Shown one piece after another: positions 1-11,113 of a stretch of 64,000 bases of DNA (position 1 is its first letter; each line of letters begins with the position of its first letter). Source of the stretch: Thuidium tamariscinum (Eukaryota; Streptophyta; Bryopsida; Hypnales; Thuidiaceae); assembly GCA_947034885.2 (NCBI GenBank), contig OX344755.2, forward strand, positions 10,046,501-10,110,500, given 5' to 3'. A model generated the notes under the pieces. The model had not been told where the DNA came from. It made no database searches and saw nothing but the letters and a program-made list of their open reading frames with translations. The translations under genes and the position numbers were made by a program.

Positions 1-387
1 CCTTCCCATGATGCCCTCTTCGTAAATTGTAAGAGGGCAGCATGGACCTGAAAACTATGCGCTTGCATCTACCGATGTGAGTAGCAAACCTAAAAATATA
101 AAAGAAGTTCACGGTGCTATTTTTTGCTTGGTATGACCTCCACAATCGCATTGGAAAAAAAATGGATGAAAAACGGTCTTGAGATAAGCAGCAAATGAAA
201 TTTTTGTCATCCATCGGACGCAGAATGTCCTCCATGTCATTCAAGGGTTAAGAGTTGATTGCCTTTGAAGGGAAGCTGAACTCCTTGAATCAATTTTCAG
301 TAAATTTTCATAGGAAGGAAAATGGAATTGGCATCTAACCCAAGTTGTTTCGCCTTTTTTGGACATGTGTAGAATTACTTATGAATT

Positions 388-1320
388 TTTAACCCCTAAA
401 GGACCAAAGTGCCTTTTTTAGCAACATAGCAATTTTTAGCATGTACGTGTGACTAAAGATTTCCATTTTTTGGAACCAAAATTTAACAGAAGATGTGGAC
501 GAGGAGTATCTTTAAAAGCCTAACAATTTTCGTGACTTTTAACTAAGTGGTTGAAAAGTTATTGCATAATATGTTGTTTGTTTTTCAACTCGGGCAATTT
601 GGGCAGACAAAAAAAATCATTTTTTTTTTAAACCAAAATTCGAAATTGGTATTATAGATTTATATGTACATGGAAAGCTTTGAATCATTCCATTTGGATT
701 AATAAGTCAAAAGTTATGAAGAATTTTAGTTTGCGGGTAGTTATGGATTCTCTACTCTAAAATAAGCTTTGAAGTCCTTTATTTTACTCAATTTTCAATA
801 TTTTTGGAAAAAAATAAAAACATTGGATGTAGGTTGTTTGTTACAACATTTGAACCATTGGGATTGACAATTTTCAATTCAATAAATAAATTGTTAACAA
901 TTTAGTATTTTGAATCATTCTCTATTTCTTTCTACTTACTATTTTTTTTGTACATGTTGTACAATTTCAAATGATTTGAAAATTTTCAAGCATGTAGCTA
1001 ATTTGAATTGAAGAATGAATCCAAAGATTAACAACCATTTTGGACATTTTTCATACAAATGTGGCCTTCTCAAGTGCAGCTACCCGGATTTTCACAATGT
1101 TAAAAAAAGGATTCTTGTAACTTCAAACACTAGTATCTTGCAATCTACATGGCAAAACTTTCTGAAATTTTTTCTACATATTTACAAACAAGTGCACTAG
1201 AAGATCCTACGGTTACATTATTCCAAAAATGTTTTTTTCTAAAATTTGGTAGTTGTCCTAGAAATGACAATTTTAGAGCAGTTTTGGTGAAAACATAGTC
1301 AAAAACCTTTAGGGGTTAAA
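388..1320. mobile_element. Non-coding TIR element, TTAACCCCTAAA family, copy 1
   Basis: The left end (388-402) and right end (1306-1320) are exact inverted copies of TTTAACCCCTAAAGG. The interior has no credible ORF. A diverged inverted copy lies at about 39876-40795, so this is a dispersed repeat and not a chance palindrome. The ends resemble a telomeric CCCTAAA unit with an extra C. No clear target-site duplication was found. Family assignment is unknown; it behaves like a large MITE. Confidence 0.6.
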
Positions 1321-1475
1321 GTTCAAACATAGTGGTCACTAAAAGCGTCCACCTATTGAAATATACACCACTAATAAATTGTAGAAAACAAAATGTATCC
1401 ATGTGTCATGATCGCTTTTAGAACAGCGCTTGCTTTTAGAACATACTACCTTAATTTTCTTTGGAATATCCATAC

Positions 1476-2134
1476 CTTAACCCCTAAATGTCCAAGGCTT
1501 GTTTTGAGCTTCTTGGAATTTGACCTAAGTTGAAAAAAATGTCAACATTTTGATAAGTTGTATCAATTTTTTAAAATTGTAACCGTACAAATTTAAAGTA
1601 GACATATTTGAGATTGCATACAAAAAGGAAAACACAGCAACATCACTTATGGAATGAAAGATTACAATGTTTGACCCTAAGGGTGTTAAAACTGCAAAAA
1701 TGATGTCAAGTCTTTCTATCCACTTTTCACAAGTCAAATCTGAAAAGTTGGTGACCATAAAAATATGTAGTTGAAAGATCTAACATACATAACTCAAATC
1801 AAATTATGGCCTCTCAAAATCTACTTTACAATTTTTGTAAATGAATTTTAAATGTGATTTTTTCTCAAAGATTTAGTGTATTTGAGGCTTATTTCCAAGA
1901 GCTCTCAACACTACGGAAAGTCAAGATTGCAATGGGTATCCTTGCACAAAAAATCTTGAATAGAAAAATCACTATCATTCATTTTCAAGATCATATTTTT
2001 GACATTGAAACTAGACTTCAAAAAGGACATTTCAAAAATATAAACTACTAAAAATAGAAAATTAGTTAGGTTTTATCTAACTTTAAAGTTTTTCAAACAT
2101 TAGATTTTGGTGCCTTGGGCATTTAGGGGTTAAG
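1476..2134. mobile_element. Non-coding TIR element, TTAACCCCTAAA family, second type
   Basis: The termini 1476-1498 and 2112-2134 are inverted copies with one mismatch (CTTAACCCCTAAATG, then a C/T difference, then CCAAGGC). The interior is non-coding. About 600 bp of it recurs in direct orientation at 25320-25922, diverged and with small indels. The first 12 bp of the TIR are shared with the element at 388-1320, so the two probably belong to one superfamily with different interiors. Confidence 0.6.
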
Positions 2135-2139
2135 ATATG

Positions 2140-4214
2140 TTGTTTGTTTGTTTTGTTTTGTTCGTCATGTTGAGATTTCCTCGCCCATGCATCCTTGTTG
2201 CATTCTTGGTACCATTAAAAAGCTCTTGACAAAGAGGGGTGCACAGGCTTTGTTTTGTAACATTTTGACTTATAGTGAGGAAGTTATTGAATTTCAATAA
2301 ATTTATGGATTAAAGAATTATAAAATTTCTTTTACAATATATGGCACACTAGTATAAATGGAATTATCATTTATCCCAAGTCATTTCCTATTTTGAGGAG
2401 CTTTGTGAAATTACTTATGAATTTTTGAAGCTAAAATACAAAGGTCACAAGATTGAGCATCCACCTTTTGAAATGTATATTGTTTGTATATTGTTGCTGC
2501 AATGAAAAAGCAAATTGTACAAGCAATTGTACACTCAAGAGGTCAATGCTTTTGTAGCCCAAGTGTTTTATACACTTCCTACTTTATCTTCACCCAAGAG
2601 ATTTTTACCTCACTTGTGAATTTGTTGACAAAAAACCTCATTGCTTTAAAATAAATGCTCATGGAGGCATATTGTTACATCATTTGTAGACTTGTAGGCA
2701 AAGGGCTTCTCTAGTTTCAATACTCATGGAGGCATTGAATATGTATCAATACTTGAAAACCAACAATGACATTGAATAGGGATATTAAAGGACCCATTCT
2801 AATTAATTGACATTTCACACTATATATATTTTAATTTTTTGTGTACATCATGAAGAATCTGGGAGGCGTAAATCATGTTTTACACATCAATAGTTTTCCA
2901 TGATAAATCCCTTTAATTTTTTTTACTCTTAATCCCCTTATTTAGTGTACATAACTATTACATCAATTTGGAAGATTTGGAACTTAATTAAACCAATCGA
3001 CATCAATTGATTTTAGAATGTGAAGTTGTAAGATTTTTCAAGAAGTACAATTTTCAACCACCACAATTTCCATCCTTGTATCAAAAATCCCAAATTAACA
3101 TCTAAATTGCAAGATGAAAAGTTCCACCAAAAAAACATAATGAAGGCTACATTTACACACAAAAAATTAGGTCCCAATTTATTTTATATAGCCCCTTTAC
3201 AAAATATACTAATATAATATCCTAATGGATTCTACCTTTATTCATCATCTAAATGGTAACACAAAAACAATATCAACCTTGAAGGTGCAATTCTTGAGAA
3301 AAATGAGGATATAGGTGCAAACACTAAGTATTTAGTAAGAGGGTATTATTTTTTGTCTATTGTTGAGTTTGTGTCCTATTATTATATAATTTTCTAATAT
3401 ATTTTATTACTAGAGGGACATACATTAATTTTAATATCCAATTGCAATGAATTATCATATGTTATATTAGTTCAAATTTTTTGCACTATTCAAATTTATA
3501 AAATTTGGTATAAGGTTTAGGGTTTACAATTAAGGGATTTCCTAATCCTTTAACATTCTAACATTTAGAAATTCATATCTAATTCCACAAAGATCTAAAA
3601 ATATGAAACAACTTGAATTAGATGCCAATTCCATTTGTCTTTCAAGAAAAAGTTATTATAAAATATTTTAAAAAGTCCAAACCATATATAAAGAAGAAAA
3701 ACACAAGGAAAACCTAATAGTCTTGAGGTAGAGAAAGTGAATGGAAGCCATCTTCAACAAAAATGTTTTGTTCTAAGATTATATCCTAGATAACAATAAT
3801 ACTTGTAGAAATAGCAAACAGAGGCTAGAAATGTGAATTGTCATTGAAGAGATGGAAGATTCAAGTGTCTATTCAATTCTGAAACTTTGTGATCATACAT
3901 TCTAAAAGCATTATCAATTCTTTAGGAGATTCAAATCTCTTTGAAAGGCAATCAATATGTAAAGTAGCAAGTATATACAATACTTGTGGGCCCTGTGCCG
4001 ATACCACAGTCAGAGTTAAAATAAAAATAATTTCCTAATTTTTTTAATTAATTAAAGTTTTGAAATTCAATAACTTTCTTGTTGTACGTCGGAATGCTAT
4101 GAAACCAAGCCCATGCACCCCTCCTCCCTGAGAGGTTTCCAACGGTACTAAGCATGCAACCGAGGGATGCATGGGCCGGGAGATCTCAACGTGACAAACA
4201 AAACAAAACAAACT
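2140..4214. mobile_element. About 2.1 kb non-autonomous element with long (~160 bp) imperfect TIRs
   Basis: Sequence from about 2140 to 2297 recurs, reverse complemented, at about 4055 to 4214. Shared blocks include TTTGTTTTGTTTTGTT at the outer edge, a GAGATYTC block followed by a GCATGCATCC-like block, GTGCACCCCTC, and ATTGAAATTCAATAACTT at the inner edge. The interior (2300-4050) is AT-rich with no ORF of note. Long TIRs without coding capacity fit a Mutator-like non-autonomous element, but no target-site duplication was established, so the superfamily is inference. Confidence 0.45.
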
Positions 4215-5880
4215 ACCTATTTTAAGGTATAGATATGTGGTCCAAACACTTAAACCAGTCCAACATACTATAATGTGAGCAGTTGGTTAATTGTACAAAA
4301 ATTAAGACAAATAACTCATATGGCCCTCAAGCCCTCCAAACATATAATGACTAGATCAAAAATCCTTATTACTAATTTATATGTGATGTGGTTATGAACC
4401 TAAGCCTTATCAAAAATTAACTAAAGGCCAATTAAAATGTTTAGTAAGATAGTCTACAAATACATAGTTGTTGGTAAATATAGCACATATTTAGCTATGC
4501 TTATTAAAAATTCAAGCTAAATACAACACAAAATATAGGTAATCGGTTGATAACCTTCATATAATTTTCAAACTAAGACTTACATGTAAATTAGATCATC
4601 AAAGCTTAAAGAATCTAGAATAAAAATATAGTGTAATATAAATGTGGGAATAAATGCCAATTCTAAACCTATAAATAAGAATTTTGTCCCATTGAATTAA
4701 TAAAAAAGGGGATTATCCTAATTCTAATTCTTTTTAAGGCATCCCATTATTCTCCACCCTATATATACTATTTACAATTCACCTAATAAAATTTTTTGTA
4801 CTCTATAGTATATATAATTATCAATCAAATTATAATTTTTAGCTCCAATGTTTTCTTGGCCCCCTACATTTGTTCATACCTATATGGCTATTTGTACCAC
4901 TTACTACATCCCTTGAGGTATCAACTACAAAATAAAGTCACCTCAAAAACAACAATATTACAATAAGTAATAACAAAATATAGACTAAATTAAAAGATAA
5001 ATAACTAATGAAATTGATATCATAGATAAGAAAAGATAGAACAATGTAGTAAGACTATGAAATCATTCAAAAATTACACTTTTTAATGACTTAGTACTCA
5101 AATTGCATCAAATTTTGTTGCATTTAAATGGTTATGAAGGATAATACCCTAAAGGTTAATTCCCACCTTGCCCTAGATAACACATATTATAGTTACTTAA
5201 GCCCCTTCATGAAATGTTGCAAATTTCTTTTCACTCATAAAATGGAACTAGAATGAGTGACCGTAGATAGTAATTGTTGTAATTAGTTAAGCCCTCTCTT
5301 GAAATGTTGCAAATTTTTTTTCACACATAAATGGAATTGGACCATGCTGCATTATGAAGTAGATTAGTTAACAAGTAGGTTACTTATTGGGAGTTTTTAC
5401 AATGAAGGGGTGTTACAAGACATGTCTACTATTTCAACAAATAGCTTGTGCATTTATACTTAATATGTCAACATTAGTGGTGGAGATACAAAGTATAGAC
5501 GTGATGACTTGAAATACACGGAAAATCACATACTTTACCGAAGTCAATGTTCAATTCTCTTTTCCAACCACATGTCTCATCTCACATGTCATGTTAATTT
5601 TAAGCTCTAGAAGCATTGTTCTTATGTCAATGGATCATTAAAAGTTTAAGTTGATAAGAATGTCCAAAATTATGCTACAAGTTTATTACTCATTTTGAAA
5701 CCAATAAGCCCAAGTAGGAATACACTTCAATCTTATAATATTGTTGCAAACACAAAGTGTCCAATAGACAAAAATAGTCCAAGATTTCTTGTATATAGGA
5801 CAGAATTGCAATTGTTCATCTTTGAAGTTTTGGGAGGTCATATATATATAAACTCCGGCCTACTTGCAAAAAGCAGTCCG
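4215..5880. other. Gene-free AT-rich stretch with one diverged tandem duplication
   Basis: No gene recognised. At 5191-5250 and 5281-5340 a block of about 60 bp is repeated 90 bp apart (shared core TGAAATGTTGCAAATTT). A short hairpin-like pair of CCGG-containing blocks lies near 5855-5882, just beyond the probable 3' side of the LINE. Confidence 0.4.
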
Positions 5881-6130
5881 GCATGAATAAAGTGTCTGTT
5901 CATCATGACAATGAGCCAATGTCCACAGGATCAAGGGCTATTGATGCAAGACTACTCTTTCCTTTCGGAAATAGACACTAAAGTAACAAGTAACTAGTTT
6001 AAAGTGTCCAAAATTTAAATTTTATTGTGCTAGATTTAATTAGTTTTAATTGGATTGATTTGATTTTAATTTAGTTATTTATTTATTAGCATTAGATGAG
6101 TATGCAATGTACTGTGCATTGTTGGATTTC

Positions 6131-7606
6131 TTATTCTATTGGAAGTGGTTGGTTGTTTTCAATTCTTCTTTTATGTAAAATAATTGATCTGGCGTACTGT
6201 ATAGCTATGGTATTGATTGCTTTGAAAATATGTGTTAGAGTAGTTTCTGTTAATTTAAGTTTGGTTTCAAGGATTTTCATTGAAGGAGTGTGTGTTGTTC
6301 CTCGAGCTCCTGCTGTAATGACAATAAGTGGATCTATTTTCCATCCTTGGGCCGAGATACTATTTATTAATGGTTGGTATTTTTGAATTTTATTATCTAT
6401 GGTGGTTTGCGCGAATCTATCATTAGTGTATGTAAATTCAATGAATTGTATTGTGAGATTATTATCTGGGATATTTGGTGGGTTACTTTGGTAGGAGAGT
6501 CCTTTTATCCAAAGGATATCTGGTTTAAATCTAGCGTTACAATGACATCTTTGTCTTTGACAAGAGCAAGGTAATAACCATGGGGGGACTGTATTTTCTT
6601 GTGGATTGTTATTGAATGTTCCTACATTCATGAGAGTATAATATCTACTATTTTTGGTAGATAGGATTAGTTTTTTCAGTTCCCATACTGCTTTGTTATG
6701 TCTTTTGACCCGAAGGGCATGAATATGATGTTTGCATTTTAAGAGTACATGGAGCCATGTGTCTACGTCGTGAGAGTTACAAATGGAGCATGTGATGGAT
6801 GGAAATCTCTCAATCCCAAAAAATAATTGTTTTCTAGCATTTCCCATGTATTGGCCAGTGCGGAATTTTAGTAGGCTTGTTTTTTGTGAGTCGGTTATTT
6901 CGGGGTTTGACCAAAATTCATTAGAGAGGTCCTTATGTATATCGGGGTTAAGGGTCCATTTACTAATGTTAGGGAATCGTTGTGCCATTACTTCAAGATT
7001 ATTATCATGATCATGTTTGATGATGTATGTTCTTAAACATCTAACCGGACCTTTGTCAGGACGATGGGCCTGACCTGGCCATTCATCTTTTTGGAAATAG
7101 AATGGAGTAGTATCTGCAAATTCATAGTTTTTTGAGGCAAATTTATATTCTTTTGTTGTGCCATTTTTTGCAAGTTTGTCTGCTTGTTCATTGCCTACAA
7201 TATTAGTGTGTCCTTTAATTTTGGAAATTGTTGTAGGTTGTGTACGGCTTTGGAGCATATCTACTATAGATTCTAATATAGTTTTGTCTGCATGGTTTCG
7301 ATGTAGGGTGGGGTGTTTTAGTTGTGTATTAATGACATATAGGCAATTGAGGCAGTTCGTGAATATGTAGGCAGGTTCATGTGGGTATTGGGTAGTAATT
7401 ATGCGTAAAGTTTTGTGTATGGCCATGAGCTCAGCTCTAAAAATGGTTTGTAAACCAGGTAGCCGTTTAGAAATTTGAATTTCTTCTTTGAGAGAGTTGT
7501 ATATGTCATATCCTGCTTTTTCGCGTATCCAATGTCCATTTGCATGTTGTTGTGGTGGTATAAATGAAACATCTGTGTAGTAGCTATATTGCGGTGGAAA
7601 TTATAA
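6131..7606 (-). pseudogene. LINE ORF2, 3' part: RNase H, CCHC zinc knuckle and restriction-like endonuclease
   Basis: The frame opens after a stop at about 7606 with YYTDVSF (first RNase H Asp), then RAELMAIH (catalytic Glu, about 7426), then FTNC where FTDS is expected (the catalytic Asp is AAC, Asn, at 7355-7357), and finally GHTNIVGNEQAD, the last RNase H motif. Counting from the Met at 7426, residues 213-231 form a C-x2-C-x9-H-x4-C knuckle. It is followed by RVKRHN at 239-244, the R-HN/HD motif that accompanies this knuckle in R2-type LINEs. KPDIL at 301-305 and FIEFTY at 328-333 form a PD...E pair typical of PD-(D/E)xK nucleases, with basic residues (K346, K349) after it. This C-terminal arrangement is known from RLE-type LINEs and is unusual together with an upstream APE domain. 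The RNase H is probably inactive; the C-terminal nuclease has no visible lesion. Confidence 0.8.
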
Positions 7607-8880
7607 TTGAGGGATAGATGTATACGTTGGTAACGGGGGCATATATAAATTTATTGAGTTACAATTGATTTTGTAAGTGAGTTTTTTCCAGTTTGAATTC
7701 TTTTTCACTATTACATTACTAGGTGTTGGTGCAACAATTTGTATGTGATATTATGGTATTTGCATATCTTGGAGGATCTTTGTGAGGGAGTCTAGTTGGT
7801 TGGATGGGCCAATATTGTGGTTTTGGTGATGTATGTATAGAATATGTATTGCAAGAGGTTCAGTGTGTTTTTGTTTGTTTAGTTCAATTGGAATTGTTGG
7901 GTTTTCGTATGTAATAGTGTCTGCCGCAAAATGTGCAATAACGTGTGTATCTTCAAATGGTCCAATATATGGAGAGAAGTTATGGTACCAATTTATATCC
8001 GGTATGACTAATATAGTTATGGTGTTTAGATCATGTTTGGCTGCTAGTCTTGCCTAATGTAGTGCTTGTTGGGTTGTTTCTTCATTTTGGGGATGTGCAA
8101 AACCTCTGCCTTTCCATTTGTATTGAAATGCTTTGCCAAGTGATCCAAATACTTTATCTCTTTCAAAGAAAGAGTAAAATTGTGTGATTAGTGTGGAGCA
8201 GGTGATTGGTGATGAGAAATATGAATGAGAAATGTCAAATGTTTTTGTTAAGGAGTCTAAGATATTTTTTGGAAGGGAGTTTGCAATGTTCTTAGTGTGT
8301 TTTTATTAGATTTCTTATATTTGTAACGTTGATATAGCCACGTGATCTCGGTTTCAAATGATTGTGTAGGTGGTGTCAAGCCATGTGTATTATGAATAGC
8401 ATCTTGGTATTGTTTCCATAGCCATTTTAATCTAGTGGTTGGAATAGTTATGAGGTAGTTACCGGTGTCAAGGTATATGTGTATTAGTTCATTTTGTGTT
8501 ATTATGGTAGGTGTGTTTGTTATTATGTCTTTTTCTGGATTGCATTCATTAGTTGAGATTTGCATAAGTGGAATTATTGTTGGAGGTGGGATAAATCTAG
8601 TATCTCTAGATTGTTCATGGTTAAAGTTGATCATGATGAGGTTTTTGTAGTATTTGTGTTGTTGTTTTGTATAATATTGTGTTAGTAGATTGATGTTGTG
8701 TGCAATTACCATTGGTTGGTTAAACGGGAAAAGATTTCTTTGTGGTAGCCATTTATTATAAGTGGTGTCATCTTCAAGTGTCCATTGGCATAGGTATATA
8801 TTAACTTTTTTAGGAATTTTGTATTTGTCTTTGATTTCTTTGATTTGGTGATCTGTTATACTGTTTATGGGGAAGGTAAG
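7606..8880 (-). pseudogene. LINE ORF2, unidentified region between reverse transcriptase and RNase H
   Basis: Reading frames are open on the minus strand through this region once frameshifts near 8880 and 8272 are allowed for, with in-frame stops at 8054-8056 (TAG), 7751-7753 (TAA) and about 7606. The better part reads KWKGRGFAHPQNEE followed by a helical stretch (ARLAAKH), a hydrophobic strand (TITILVIPD), and a second strand (HVIAHFAADTITY). The glycine-rich turn, then xxPx, then helix and strand pattern recalls a degenerate methyltransferase-like fold in which NPPF would have become AHPQ. That is speculation; I recognise no family with certainty. About 400 residues here are not accounted for by standard LINE domains. 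Confidence 0.4.
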
Positions 8881-11100
8881 TGGATTGTTTTGAATATGTA
8901 GAGGTGGATTTTGTTGTTGTGGTATTTGTACTGGTGGTGGATGTGGAGGGTTATATGGAGTCCTGGGATTAAATCTTGGTTATCTGAAATGTATTGTGCT
9001 CTTAGAGTTCTTGGTAGTGGGTGTCTTGGACAAGGTTGTAAACATTCAGGTGTACAGTGTGGATAACAGAAAATTTGTTCAGCTATATTTAAAGCAACTT
9101 TTTCAATTTTGGTTGGAGTTTTGTAGTATATTTTGAAGTCTTCGGGTGACATTAAATTTGTACCATTTAGAAGTGTAATGTGTTTAATTTTATGTATGTT
9201 ATGTAGAAGAAGTTTATGTAGCATTTTAAAGGAAAGTTTGGGATTTATATGTGGTAGAGTAAGAGTGGTTTGTGACATCCATTCTTTTTCAAGCTCGGTT
9301 GGATGTAGTTGAAAGTTTTCTATAACACTCATGAGGTGGATGTTTGCTTCATGTTTTAGCATAAAGAGGGTCCTTGTTGTAGGTGATCTGACACAGTCTT
9401 GTTGTTTGATTCTTGGAATGTTTTCTGCCCCTCCATACTTGGCCAAGATATGGTGGACGAGTCCTCTATATATTATTCCTAGTCTTCCTGAATCATTTAG
9501 AGCATTTCTAAGTTGTTCACTAATGCAACGTAAGTATGCATTTTTAAGAGAGAAGGCTTCAAGTCCAAAAAATTCATGTGGAAGTTGTGCTATTACGTTG
9601 GTAGTGCATTTTGGTAATCCACATATAGTTTTCTGAATTCCAATGATTTTTTTATCAAGTTTTTTAATTGTTGGTAGAGAATATGGCACTGCATAGAAAC
9701 TATAGGCTATGCCTACTCTAATTACAGTGTCAACCATATTGATTTTTTGATTTATTGTAGCTGGGCACTTAATAAGTTGTGCACATTGATCTATTACCTT
9801 TTCAGTGGTGATATGAGTTTGTAGTTTCCATTTTAGAGAAGGCACTAGTTGTATTCCTAAATATGGGTAGGGTTCGTGTTGGTGTAAAACTGGTATTTGT
9901 TGGTTTCTGTAGTTAATGTTCATGGTGAGTATTTGGGTTTTAAAGATGTCCGGTTTTGTTTTTGATTTATTTGGGCAGCCAGTGATTGCACATTTTGGTA
10001 CTCCTAGATCCATTCTTGCCCATTCACAATATTTATCTAGTTTGTTTAGTTGAGATTGGAGTGATTGGGGATTATTTGATGTAGCTGCTAAGTCGTTTGC
10101 ATATGCTGAGGAATTTATAGTTATTTGGGATGTACCAAAGTTATAGCCATTATTACCTTTTTGGAGCCATCTGAGTAGCGGTTCTAGAAAAATGAGGAAG
10201 AGATATGGACTGAGTGTGTCACCTTGGATGGTTCCTCTTTGTATTTGTATTGGTTTAGTTTTACCAAAATGTTCTCTTGTAAAAATTGTAGTGGAGTTTG
10301 AGTAAATATTTCCTATTAATGCTACTGCGTCTTTTGGGTATCCAAAGTCTAACATTATAGCCAAGAGCCTTGCGTGGTCTATGGAACCAAAGGCATTTTT
10401 GAAGTCTATATATAATATGTAGATGTCTTGATTAGTGAAGCGTGCATCTTCTAGAGCTACTATAAGAAGTTGTAATTGTCGTGATGTGCTACGTTCTGGT
10501 CTAAATCCTTCTTGGCTGTCATGAAGGATTTGGTATTTTTCGCCATAGTTTGAGAGTGTTAAAGTGAGAGTACTAGTGAAAAATTTGTAGATGGTGTTTG
10601 CAAGTGCAATTGGTCTATAATTTGATAATTGCGAAGAATCTCCTTTTTTATAAAGTAGTATAGTCAGACTAGTTTTCCAAGATGATGGGATTTGTTTGTA
10701 TTTGTAACAATGTTTGAAGAATAGAAAAAGGAGGTTTTGGAAACATTGAGGCATATTTTTAAGGATTATGTTTGGAATTAAATCTGGGCCAGGGGTTTTA
10801 TTATTGGATAAGTGTTTTAAACATATGTCGTATGTTTCTTTGGTGAAGTAAGTGTGTAAGGGGGTATCCGGGGTTCCACGTTTGTCTATGACAAAACCAT
10901 CTAGGTCATGCCATGGATATTGTCTCACTACGCATGTACAATGTGGTGGGTGTTCTGGTAGATAATAGCATGTTGGAACTGTAGGGCTATTATTAATTGA
11001 TTGTTGAGTGTGTATTTCATTGGCAATGTCTACTGGGTTGGTTAATAAGTTGTTTTGTCTATCCAAAATGCAATCTAGTGAGGGGGTATTTTGATTTTTG
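8865..11100 (-). pseudogene. LINE ORF2, reverse transcriptase domain with YAND active site
   Basis: An uninterrupted frame of more than 730 codons carries the RT blocks in order: TPGPDLIPNIILK, SNYRPIALANTIYK, SQEGFRPERSTSRQL, YIDFKNAFGSIDH (first catalytic Asp present), RGTIQGDTLSPYLF, and then SAYANDLAATS at 10080-10106. The last block is the YxDD active site, but the first Asp is AAC (Asn) at 10095-10097, so catalysis should be lost. WARMDLGVPKCAITG and PYLGIQL complete the palm/thumb blocks. The frame joins the upstream endonuclease frame by a small shift in an AAATAAATAAAT tract near 11100, so RT and endonuclease were one ORF. The apparent start at 11066 is not an ATG and is not a real start. 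Confidence 0.9.
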
Positions 11101-11113
11101 AATATTTATTTAT

